Program-made: the position numbers and the translations under genes
Assembly (NCBI GenBank): GCA_900556845.1
Contig: USQO01000105.1
Span: 1-5,027, forward strand
DNA length: 5,027 nt
Reading direction: 5' to 3'
From: an uncultured Bacteroides sp.
GTDB lineage: Bacteria; Bacteroidota; Bacteroidia; Bacteroidales; Bacteroidaceae
The notes under the pieces: generated by a model
What the model saw: only the letters and a program-made list of their open reading frames with translations
The model's database searches: none
Told to the model about the DNA's origin: nothing
Shown: in pieces, positions 1 to 5,027 of the stretch
Layout: each line of letters begins with the position of its first letter
Position numbering within the stretch: position 1 is the first letter of the stretch

Positions 1-12
1 TATAAGAGACAG
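1..12 (+). other. Probable Nextera/Tn5 mosaic-end adapter remnant
   Basis: The window opens with TATAAGAGACAG, identical to the last 12 bases of the 19-bp Tn5 mosaic end used in Nextera library adapters. It sits exactly at the first base, as expected for an untrimmed adapter at a contig end. On the minus strand it adds LSLI to the open glycosyltransferase frame, a tail that does not look like the family continuation after the preceding RHRSGIT. The identity is seen directly; the adapter origin is inferred from the exact edge position. Confidence 0.85.
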
Positions 13-879
13 TGTGATACCACTGCGGTGTCGGCCTAAACTACCGATAGCAAAATCTGCCTGCTCAAACATGGCGTCAAGTTGCTGATCATGCTGTGGT
101 CCATGGAGGATAACATAAGATTCTAGTTTATTATCACGAATGACGGGAAGGATTTCTTGCTTTTCACGTTCGCCGGATAATGGTCCCACGATATGAAAAT
201 AAACTTTGTAGTCAGGATTCGTACAATAATATTCAGCTAATCCACGGATAAGTCGATCGAATCCATGCCAATAGTGTACTTCAGCTACTCCTATTAAATG
301 TAGCTCATGTGTCGTGTCATTCATTTGTTTCTTCATAGGAATGGCATCAAAATCAATTCCGTTAGATATGCGGATTGTTCGTTCGCCAAAGATATTTTTA
401 GCGTTTGAAAAGGTGACTATTCCATTAAGGAAAGAGGCCAGGCGATGACGAAAACAACGATCTGTGAGCCTTTTGAATTTCATAGGCCATGTGATGTACT
501 CTTGATCGTAAGGAAAAGTCGGTATCTCCATGACCACTTTTGCTCCTTTTTTCTTCATACGTTTCACCATATTTATGGTGAAAGGGTTTGCATTATGATA
601 TGAACGGATGTAGACAAAATGTATATTTTCGCGAAGTACGTAGTTTGCTATGCAGTTTAGGCCCAACCGTTTCCGAATTTTCGCAAACACTCCTTGTCCC
701 AATTCAGCAATCACTGCATTGTCTGCCATCCAGCGGCGTTCACCGGAAGGGCTTATGTCATAATAACATAAACGAACATCTAACCCACATTCTTTGAGGG
801 CTTTTACCTGATAGTGTATTTTTTTGCTAATTCCGTTGGCTTTGTCGAAGCCGTGGAATATAAGGAATAAGGCTTTCAT
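1..879 (-). CDS. GT4-like glycosyltransferase, 3' end missing
   Basis: Probably a cytoplasmic, membrane-associated GT-B fold glycosyltransferase that transfers a sugar from a nucleotide donor to a lipid-linked polysaccharide intermediate. The frame starts MKALFLIFHG and stays open for 293 codons to the window edge. The N-terminal half looks like an acceptor-side Rossmann domain (FVYIRSYHNANPF at about 88-100). SNGID at 172-176 marks the hinge, followed by GVAEVHYWHGFDRLI at 197-211 and VGPLSGE at 231-237, typical of the GT4 donor domain. LGRHRSGI at 281-288 resembles the segment that in related capsule transferases leads into the conserved donor-binding Lys/Arg-Glu region, which is missing here. 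About 70-100 residues should be lacking. The last four residues (LSLI) probably come from adapter sequence. The start is the first ATG after the flippase stop, 43 nt downstream of it, with no clear Shine-Dalgarno. Donor and acceptor cannot be told. Confidence 0.85.
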   Translation of the reverse strand, partial: MKALFLIFHGFDKANGISKKIHYQVKALKECGLDVRLCYYDISPSGERRWMADNAVIAELGQGVFAKIRKRLGLNCIANYVLRENIHFVYIRSYHNANPFTINMVKRMKKKGAKVVMEIPTFPYDQEYITWPMKFKRLTDRCFRHRLASFLNGIVTFSNAKNIFGERTIRISNGIDFDAIPMKKQMNDTTHELHLIGVAEVHYWHGFDRLIRGLAEYYCTNPDYKVYFHIVGPLSGEREKQEILPVIRDNKLESYVILHGPQHDQQLDAMFEQADFAIGSLGRHRSGITLSLI

Positions 880-886
880 TGGTTGC

Positions 887-901
887 TCAAATCTCTATAT
901 A
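887..901 (-). repeat. 15-nt repeat copy A, with possible remnant of a lost glycosyltransferase 3' end
   Basis: The minus strand reads TATATAGAGATTTGA, identical to 3405-3391 at the end of the first glycosyltransferase gene. In the frame that ends at the TGA overlapping this gene's ATG (ATGA), the region spells TIYRDLSNQ-stop, close to the VYRDLNSRL-stop that ends the gene at 3377-4492. A stop codon lies directly upstream in this frame, so only about nine codons remain. It may be the leftover end of a displaced transferase gene that used to precede the GT4 gene. The repeat is seen; its origin is inference. Confidence 0.55.
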
Positions 902-922
902 TTGTTTATTCTGTTCTTTTTA

Positions 923-2374
923 TTATCTCTTACACAGGATGCTTCGCACTTTGCCGATAATGTCATACTCATGCGTCATTTGTATATAAATGCCAAAGAT
1001 AATAAAACTAACGATACTTTTGGCTATAATTGTCACAAAAATATTCATCCCTTCCAGTGCATACTGCATGGGAATGAGGGCTAATGCTATCAAAATGCTA
1101 ATGATGAACGGAGAAATAAGCTGACGAATGAATGGCCACGCACTTCGACGGAAGGTTATCCGGTACATTTGCCAGTAACATTGTATAAAGTTGATGGAGA
1201 ACGTCACCACAATGCAACTAGCCACTGCTGTCAGCGTTCCGAAATAGAAGATTCCGAGCAGTATGCCTGTCACGTTGAGCACAGACGAGAACACTCCGCA
1301 TACAAATAAGCTCCGTGTATCGCCTGCCGCCTGAAAGATGGAACCGGACGAGGAGAGTATGATCTGAATTCCTACGGACAGGGAGAGTAGCCGAAAAACG
1401 GGTACGGAGGGCAGCCATTGGACTCCAAAAATAATCAACGTTACTTCCTCTGCTGTAAAGAAGAGCAGCACGCTAAGAGGCAATCCGATGAAAGCGAGGA
1501 ATCGGAGAATACGTTCATAAGAGGTGGCTAGTTTTGCTTTGTCATTTTGGAAATCACTGAAGATGGGGTGCATTACAGGAGTGATGACCTGGGTGATGTT
1601 TTGCAAGGGAAGCATCATCAGGCGATAGGATTTTTCGTAATATCCGAGGTCGGACATACTCATGTATTTGCCAATCAGTAATTTGTCCAGATTGCGGCTG
1701 AAGTAGTTGATGACGTTGAATAGAAACTGGTAGGCGGAATAGGAGAATATCTTCCGGAGCGCCGTCAGCCCCAGCGTGAAACGCAGTCGTTGCGGATAGC
1801 GCTGGTAGGAGATGACGAATATGAGTATGCTGGATATTATTGGGTTGATAATCAGTGCATATAATCCTGCTCCGCAGAGGGCGGCAGTCACGGCTGCCGC
1901 ACCTGCGGAAATCTGGATAACGAAACTACGGATAGCGATGAATTTGAATTCCTTGTTCCGATAGAATAGTGCTCCCGGCACGATGGTGGCGGAGGCAAAG
2001 AATAGATTAACGGACAGCAGTTGACACAGTGTCCGCAGGATTTCGCTTTCGTAATAGTCGGCAATCATCCATGAAGCTGCAAAAAACAAGATGCTGATTC
2101 CGATGCCGGTCCATACGGTAAACGAGAAAATAGTTGATAGTTCATCTTTTGTCAGTGATTTGTGCTGTATGATAGCGGGAGATATTCCCATATCGGTGAG
2201 GAGGCTGAAAAAAGCGATGATTACGGTGGCAACGGCTACGATTCCGAAGTCGTCCGGAGATAGGAGGCGGGCCAGTATTCCTGCTATTACAAGAGAAATG
2301 ACAATGCCGCTGTATTTGGCCAGTGCGGTATAGAACACTCCTGAAAAGAGTTGATTTTTAATGTTGCTAGCCAT
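923..2374 (-). CDS. Wzx/TuaB-like polysaccharide flippase
   Basis: Integral membrane protein of the MOP (MATE-like) exporter superfamily, polysaccharide transport branch. It is expected to flip the undecaprenyl-linked repeat unit across the cytoplasmic membrane in a Wzx/Wzy pathway. The 483-residue length is usual for the WzxC/TuaB-like group. Hydrophobic segments run throughout (for example about 12-35, 44-62, 85-105, 150-170, 172-190, 295-315, 360-395, 418-437 and 445-465), consistent with 12-14 membrane spans. Family signatures visible are LARLLSPDDFGIVA at 34-47, RNLDKLLIGKY at 227-237 and LGYYEKSYRLM at 243-253. The ATG overlaps the 3' end of the family 2 glycosyltransferase by 8 nt (ATGGCTAG), suggesting translational coupling. 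The middle of the gene is much richer in G+C than its upstream neighbour, hinting at separate origins. The gene looks intact, and the exported glycan is unknown. Confidence 0.92.
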   Translation of the reverse strand: MASNIKNQLFSGVFYTALAKYSGIVISLVIAGILARLLSPDDFGIVAVATVIIAFFSLLTDMGISPAIIQHKSLTKDELSTIFSFTVWTGIGISILFFAASWMIADYYESEILRTLCQLLSVNLFFASATIVPGALFYRNKEFKFIAIRSFVIQISAGAAAVTAALCGAGLYALIINPIISSILIFVISYQRYPQRLRFTLGLTALRKIFSYSAYQFLFNVINYFSRNLDKLLIGKYMSMSDLGYYEKSYRLMMLPLQNITQVITPVMHPIFSDFQNDKAKLATSYERILRFLAFIGLPLSVLLFFTAEEVTLIIFGVQWLPSVPVFRLLSLSVGIQIILSSSGSIFQAAGDTRSLFVCGVFSSVLNVTGILLGIFYFGTLTAVASCIVVTFSINFIQCYWQMYRITFRRSAWPFIRQLISPFIISILIALALIPMQYALEGMNIFVTIIAKSIVSFIIFGIYIQMTHEYDIIGKVRSILCKR

Positions 2375-3377
2375 TGTCGACCGTTTTTTTATGGTTTATA
2401 AATAGGAATTTGAAAAGTAATGCCCCTATCGTTTTTGTCGATACATACTTTTTATATTTTTGCAGGCACAACCGTGCGAGTTTGATCCGCTCCGGTAATT
2501 TTAGTGAATGTGCTTGCCACATGGCAGCGTCAAGCATTTGAGATAAATATAAATCAATAATTTCTTTATTTTTATCTTCGGTAGTCTGTCTTCTAAAGCT
2601 AAGAATCTCTTCTGTGACGACAAGATATCCTTTTATGTTCCGCATTGCGAATTTACTCGTCATTGTAGAATCTTTTCTCATACGACGATGAAAAAAAGTT
2701 CGTTTAATGCAAGCTGCTTTCGTGCTTTGTAGATAAAGCAAGGTAGTAAACAGTTGGTCTTCGTGTACGATTTCGGGATAAAATGATAGATTATGTTTTT
2801 CTATCACGTTTCTATGAATAAAGTGCAGGCAAACGGAAGGAGTATATTCTTTATTCTGTAATTGAATTTCAAGTGCTTCCTGGCCGGTATAGATTTTGTC
2901 TTCTAATTTCTCTGTATGTTTGTAATTCAGTGTTGGAGCATTTTCAACGTTGTTTTCAAAGAAAACTAAAGCATCAAAAAATACAAAATCAAGTTTTTCT
3001 TCTTTGCATTTATGATAACACAATTCCAAAGCATCTTCTTCCAGCAGATCGTCGCTATCCATAAAATAGATATATTCTCCGTGTGCGTGTGAGATCCCTC
3101 TGTTACGCGCAATTGATTGTCCCTGATTCGCTTGTGTATATATTTGTATACGTTTGTCAGTGTCACCCAGTTTTTCTACTATACTTAAACTTTTGTCTGT
3201 TGATCCGTCATCTACAACTATTATTTCCAGTTCTTTCAGGCTTTGATACATCACGCTTTCTACTGCTTGACGAACATATTTTTCAGTGTTATAGACAGGA
3301 ATGACGACACTGACTTTTATTTCATTATATTTCATGCATTTCGTATTCTGATAAATTATTGATACTGGCAGCAGCAT
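2367..3377 (-). CDS. Family 2 glycosyltransferase (GT-A fold)
   Basis: Inverting GT2-type transferase expected to add a sugar to the growing lipid-linked repeat unit on the cytoplasmic face of the membrane. The order of motifs is canonical: VSVVIPVYN at 22-30, EIIVVDDGSTD at 51-61 (nucleotide binding), NQGQSIARNRGI at 84-95, FMDSDD at 105-110 (DxD-type metal binding) and HEDQLF at 205-210, the usual catalytic-base region. The basic C-terminal part has no clear membrane span. Two starts are possible. The ATG at 3377 overlaps the upstream stop as TAATG and gives 336 residues. The ATG at 3335 gives 322 residues beginning MKYNEIKVSVVIPVYN, which fits the family better. The longer form is listed because of the coupling overlap, but the shorter one may be the true protein. 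The gene is AT-rich (16 G+C in the 60 bases from 2521) compared with both neighbours. Sugar specificity is not predictable. Confidence 0.92.
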   Translation of the reverse strand: MLLPVSIIYQNTKCMKYNEIKVSVVIPVYNTEKYVRQAVESVMYQSLKELEIIVVDDGSTDKSLSIVEKLGDTDKRIQIYTQANQGQSIARNRGISHAHGEYIYFMDSDDLLEEDALELCYHKCKEEKLDFVFFDALVFFENNVENAPTLNYKHTEKLEDKIYTGQEALEIQLQNKEYTPSVCLHFIHRNVIEKHNLSFYPEIVHEDQLFTTLLYLQSTKAACIKRTFFHRRMRKDSTMTSKFAMRNIKGYLVVTEEILSFRRQTTEDKNKEIIDLYLSQMLDAAMWQAHSLKLPERIKLARLCLQKYKKYVSTKTIGALLFKFLFINHKKTVDNG

Positions 3378-4492
3378 TACAATCTGCTGTTCAAATCTCT
3401 ATATACTTCGGCATATTGTTTGCCCACTTTATCTATACTCATGTTTTCTAGTGCATAGGTATAGTTCATTTCTCCTTTTCCCCAAGTAGATAACTGCCAG
3501 GCCATTTTCAGTGCCCGTATGATATCGGCTTTATGATTCGGATTGAAAGTCGGATTGCCTGTGTTTTTTAATAGTTCGCCTATATTGCCGGTATTTGGTC
3601 CTACGACTATCTTGTGGAAAAGAAAAGCAAGAGGAATATTTACGGAGTTTAGTGCATTTCTTTCTTGGATGAATATCACGTCAGAGGCAGACATATAATA
3701 AGGGAGGTCGCACTCGTCTATCGGTTCGTCGTTGGCTCCCGCTTGTAGTCTGAACATACGGTTTAACAACGGCATGAGGACATAGTAGCCAATTCGGGAA
3801 GCCCATCGTTTGAGGATATTTCCGCCATAGTTATTGCGCCTTGAAAAGGGGCATAAGCGAGGGGCTATCAGTAGTTTCCGTTCTTTGTCCCAGTCGCGGA
3901 ACGCTCCGAGCAGCATACGTCTTTCTTCCCGGTTGCGGAATTTCCCGAAGGCGGTGACGACGAATGCTTCTTGTGGCAGGTTCAGATATTGGCGCGCGCG
4001 CTCTATGCTGATATCTTCTTTGTAGGTGTATTGGTAGATGTGGTACGGGATGATGACGTTCCTGCTGTCGGGATATTTTTGTATGAATTCTGTCTGGCTG
4101 TAATGTCCCATGTGCACTACGGTGTCACTCTCCGATTCGATTATGTCGTAGACCCGGCTGATGATATCATTTGCATAGTGGGGGTGAATGTTGTGCCGTG
4201 TGTATATGAAATGAGTTCCTCGCGAGCGGAAAAAATCAATGCGTTCTTTCAGGCGGCGGATGACGTCGGGGTCTTTGCATGTCCATCCCACCAGTTCTTC
4301 CGGCCATTGGAAATGGATGATGTCATAAGTCGTATCCGATTCCCAGAATTCTTTTTGGGAGTATCTTACATTGATTCCAGCCATTCTGATAGCATCGCAT
4401 AAGATAGGAACAAATAGATTGTCGGTTTCTCCGTTTTCTCTGAAAACGATCAGTGCTTTTATTGATGGGCTGTCTGTTTCGCTATCACTCAT
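3377..4492 (-). CDS. GT-B fold glycosyltransferase of a polysaccharide locus
   Basis: Predicted cytoplasmic glycosyltransferase of 371 residues, within the usual range for GT-B enzymes. The N-terminal domain carries DIIHFQWPE at 57-65 and YTRHNIHPH at 97-105, the pattern of acceptor-side loops in GT4-like capsule transferases. AFGKFRNREERR at 181-192 starts the donor domain, and LNSVNIPLAFLFHKIVVGPN followed by TGNIGE (281-306) looks like the nucleotide-sugar binding region, ending with the conserved glutamate at 306. No membrane span is visible. It is the first gene of the leftward cluster, lying 119 bp from the IS end, and its TAA overlaps the next ATG by one base. There is no Shine-Dalgarno, but the start is preceded by an A-rich run as is common in Bacteroidales. 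Assignment to a glycosyltransferase is fairly firm; the exact CAZy family, sugar and linkage are not known. Confidence 0.85.
   Translation of the reverse strand: MSDSETDSPSIKALIVFRENGETDNLFVPILCDAIRMAGINVRYSQKEFWESDTTYDIIHFQWPEELVGWTCKDPDVIRRLKERIDFFRSRGTHFIYTRHNIHPHYANDIISRVYDIIESESDTVVHMGHYSQTEFIQKYPDSRNVIIPYHIYQYTYKEDISIERARQYLNLPQEAFVVTAFGKFRNREERRMLLGAFRDWDKERKLLIAPRLCPFSRRNNYGGNILKRWASRIGYYVLMPLLNRMFRLQAGANDEPIDECDLPYYMSASDVIFIQERNALNSVNIPLAFLFHKIVVGPNTGNIGELLKNTGNPTFNPNHKADIIRALKMAWQLSTWGKGEMNYTYALENMSIDKVGKQYAEVYRDLNSRL
3391..3405 (-). repeat. 15-nt repeat copy B at a gene junction
   Basis: TATATAGAGATTTGA on the minus strand, identical to the copy at 901-887. Here it encodes the YRDL part of the C-terminus of the first glycosyltransferase and lies 13 bases before the next ATG; copy A lies 7 bases before its ATG. 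Both copies therefore sit at the junction into a following gene. Confidence 0.7.
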
Positions 4493-4511
4493 TTTTTAAG
4501 TTTTAAAGACC

Positions 4512-4536
4512 TTTATTACATTGCAAATGTAATAAA
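4512..4536. repeat. 11-bp perfect inverted repeat around a promoter-like box
   Basis: Arms at 4512-4522 (TTTATTACATT) and 4526-4536 (AATGTAATAAA) are perfect reverse complements separated by three bases. The right half contains the TAnnTTTG-like element read on the minus strand. There is no following T-run on the transcribed strand, so a Rho-independent terminator is unlikely. An operator for a dimeric regulator, or a leader hairpin, are the reasonable readings. Confidence 0.6.
4524..4531 (-). promoter_or_regulatory. Putative Bacteroidales -7 box for the polysaccharide genes
   Basis: The minus strand reads TACATTTG, matching the Bacteroides -7 consensus TAnnTTTG, 31 bases upstream of the first glycosyltransferase ATG. 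No TTTG-like -33 element is found about 20 bases further upstream, where a palindrome sits instead. If real, the promoter may be weak or dependent on a regulator. Confidence 0.45.
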
Positions 4537-4551
4537 ACTTATGATAAGTTT
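4535..4551. repeat. 17-bp perfect palindrome between the -7 and -33 positions
   Basis: AAACTTAT-G-ATAAGTTT has perfect 8-bp arms around a single central base. It fills the spacer upstream of the promoter-like box and shares two bases with the neighbouring 11-bp inverted repeat. Size and position fit an operator for a dimeric regulator; no regulator gene is in the window. Confidence 0.55.
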
Positions 4552-4611
4552 CTCCTTTTCTGTGTTTTAATTGCAGTTTAAGTTGCTATTTGAGGAAATC
4601 TGAAACAGGTC

Positions 4612-4633
4612 GGTTCTTCGTCAAATTTGGTGG
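4612..4633 (+). repeat. Left terminal inverted repeat of an ISL3-family IS
   Basis: The stretch beginning GGTTCTTCGTCAAATTTGG resembles ISL3-family ends, which start GGnTCTT and continue with a TCAAA-containing tract. It lies 136 bases before the transposase start, a normal distance for an IS end. The matching right end is outside the window, so the exact boundary is unproven. If 4612 is the first base, the 8 bases before it (AACAGGTC) would be the target duplication. Confidence 0.65.
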
Positions 4634-4689
4634 TAATCTCTTTTTTATTTCGATGGTTTTCCTCTTCTTCTTTCTTAATCCTATAAAAA

Positions 4690-4770
4690 GTTGTAGATAT
4701 GTTTGCTTTTTAGTAACTTTAAAGACACCACATCATTAAGAGTTACAATGCAACAAGCCATATCTACAAC
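4690..4770 (+). promoter_or_regulatory. Long leader hairpin enclosing the transposase start codon
   Basis: GTTGTAGATATG at 4690-4701 and CATATCTACAAC at 4759-4770 are perfect 12-bp reverse complements. After a 3-base bulge the stem continues with 4705-4708 pairing to 4755-4758, and a further inner stem pairs 4713-4718 with 4741-4746. The transposase AUG (4748-4750) lies in the loop between the two inner stems. RNA entering from outside the IS would carry the full structure. RNA starting at the IS's own promoter-like box would begin near 4710 and lack the left arm. This layout is like the read-through protection known for IS10 and IS50; the role here is inferred. Confidence 0.55.
4698..4705 (+). 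promoter_or_regulatory. Putative -7 box of the transposase gene
   Basis: TATGTTTG matches the Bacteroides -7 consensus TAnnTTTG and lies 42 bases before the transposase ATG. A good -33 TTTG is not seen; TTTC at 4671-4674 is the nearest candidate, with a 23-base spacer that is longer than usual. The box overlaps the left arm of the leader hairpin, so a transcript from it would start after that arm. Confidence 0.4.
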
Positions 4771-5027
4771 GTACAAATATACATCAAAAAAAGAAAATCC
4801 TCCTACAAATAGGGGATTATTCCATGATTTCAGATTCAGTCCTGGCTACGATAATCTGCAACAAGATGGTATCTCTGAAGCTGTTGGTTCATTGACGGTC
4901 TTTTTACATACGGCTGGCAAGGGGGCTTCCTGTCCTTATTGCGGACATTTCAGTCACCGATTACACAGTTATTACTCCCGTCATATTCAGGATCTTGAAG
5001 TTTACGGTCATACTTTGGAGTTAGTCA
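4748..5027 (+). CDS. ISL3-family transposase, N-terminal part
   Basis: DDE-type transposase that would cut and move its own element by binding the terminal repeats. Only the first 93 codons are present, as the frame is open at the window edge; family members are usually around 400 residues. The fragment holds the start of the family's N-terminal zinc-finger domain: CPYC at 62-65 followed by HSYYSRHIQDL at 73-83, the characteristic continuation after the first cysteine pair. The helix-turn-helix and catalytic DDE domain are not in the window. The start at 4748 is the only ATG well upstream of the zinc finger. It lacks a Shine-Dalgarno and lies inside a strong predicted leader structure. No frameshift or stop is visible in the part present. 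Whether the element is active cannot be judged. Confidence 0.85.
   Translation, partial: MQQAISTTYKYTSKKENPPTNRGLFHDFRFSPGYDNLQQDGISEAVGSLTVFLHTAGKGASCPYCGHFSHRLHSYYSRHIQDLEVYGHTLELV

Larger units (their letters stand above)
4612..5027 (+). mobile_element. ISL3-family insertion sequence, left part
   Basis: The element holds a terminal repeat, a promoter-like box, a structured leader and the first 93 codons of an ISL3-type transposase, then runs off the right edge. ISL3 elements are usually about 1.2-1.6 kb with one transposase gene, so most of it is missing. It is inserted in the intergenic region upstream of the leftward polysaccharide genes and transcribed away from them. The window may end here because the assembly broke in a multicopy IS, which is inference. 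Confidence 0.78.

Noticed and set aside
588..1084. Two plus-strand open frames of 69 and 86 codons
   Set aside because: They are shadows of the GT4 gene and the flippase gene; the second spans the gene junction without any family similarity.
3991..4001. Alternating GC run that could adopt Z-DNA
   Set aside because: It is only about 11 bases and is explained by the arginine/alanine codons of the ERAR segment in the first glycosyltransferase.
3971..4402. 143-codon open frame on the plus strand
   Set aside because: It lies wholly inside the glycosyltransferase gene on the other strand, which has clear family motifs, and its own translation shows no recognisable domain.
4512..4536. Inverted repeat as an intrinsic terminator or an invertible-promoter end
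   Set aside because: The stem is very AT-rich with no following T-run for a leftward transcript, and no distant second copy is present in the window to allow inversion.
1..5027. CRISPR array, tRNA, rRNA or a defence/toxin system
   Set aside because: No regularly spaced repeats, no tRNA-like cloverleaf and no such protein families were seen on either strand.

Overview
The window looks like the edge of a capsular or exopolysaccharide (CPS/EPS) biosynthesis locus from a gut-type Bacteroidales bacterium (Bacteroides, Phocaeicola or Parabacteroides; genus not resolved). The reasons are: TAnnTTTG promoter-like boxes, A-rich start regions without clear Shine-Dalgarno sequences, tightly packed glycosyltransferase and flippase genes of uneven base composition, and an adjacent ISL3-type insertion sequence. 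The organism call is inference, because no housekeeping or RNA gene is present.

Layout: four genes run leftward on the minus strand. In transcription order they are a GT-B fold glycosyltransferase (3377-4492), a GT-A family 2 glycosyltransferase (2367-3377), a Wzx/TuaB-like lipid-linked oligosaccharide flippase (923-2374) and a GT4-like glycosyltransferase cut off by the window edge (1-879). The first three overlap (1 nt and 8 nt), which points to one coupled transcript. The last is separated by 43 nt whose end looks like the leftover 3' end of a displaced glycosyltransferase gene. Upstream of the first gene (4493-4611) is a short intergenic stretch with a promoter-like box inside an 11-bp perfect inverted repeat, next to a second perfect palindrome. 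From about 4612 rightward lies the left end of an ISL3-family insertion sequence, transcribed away from the polysaccharide genes. It has its terminal repeat, a promoter-like box, a leader hairpin and the N-terminal zinc-finger part of the transposase, and is cut by the right edge.

Together, the glycosyltransferases would add sugars in sequence to a lipid-linked repeat unit on the inner face of the cytoplasmic membrane, and the flippase would move the finished unit to the periplasm for polymerisation. No polymerase, initiating transferase, chain-length regulator or UpxY/UpxZ-type regulator is visible here.

The first 12 bases match the inner end of the Tn5/Nextera mosaic end and are probably untrimmed sequencing adapter, so the last four residues of the leftmost glycosyltransferase should not be trusted. 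I see no clearly new biological system. The points most worth checking are the adapter remnant, the leader structure of the IS, the double palindrome in front of the polysaccharide genes, and the gene-junction fossil.
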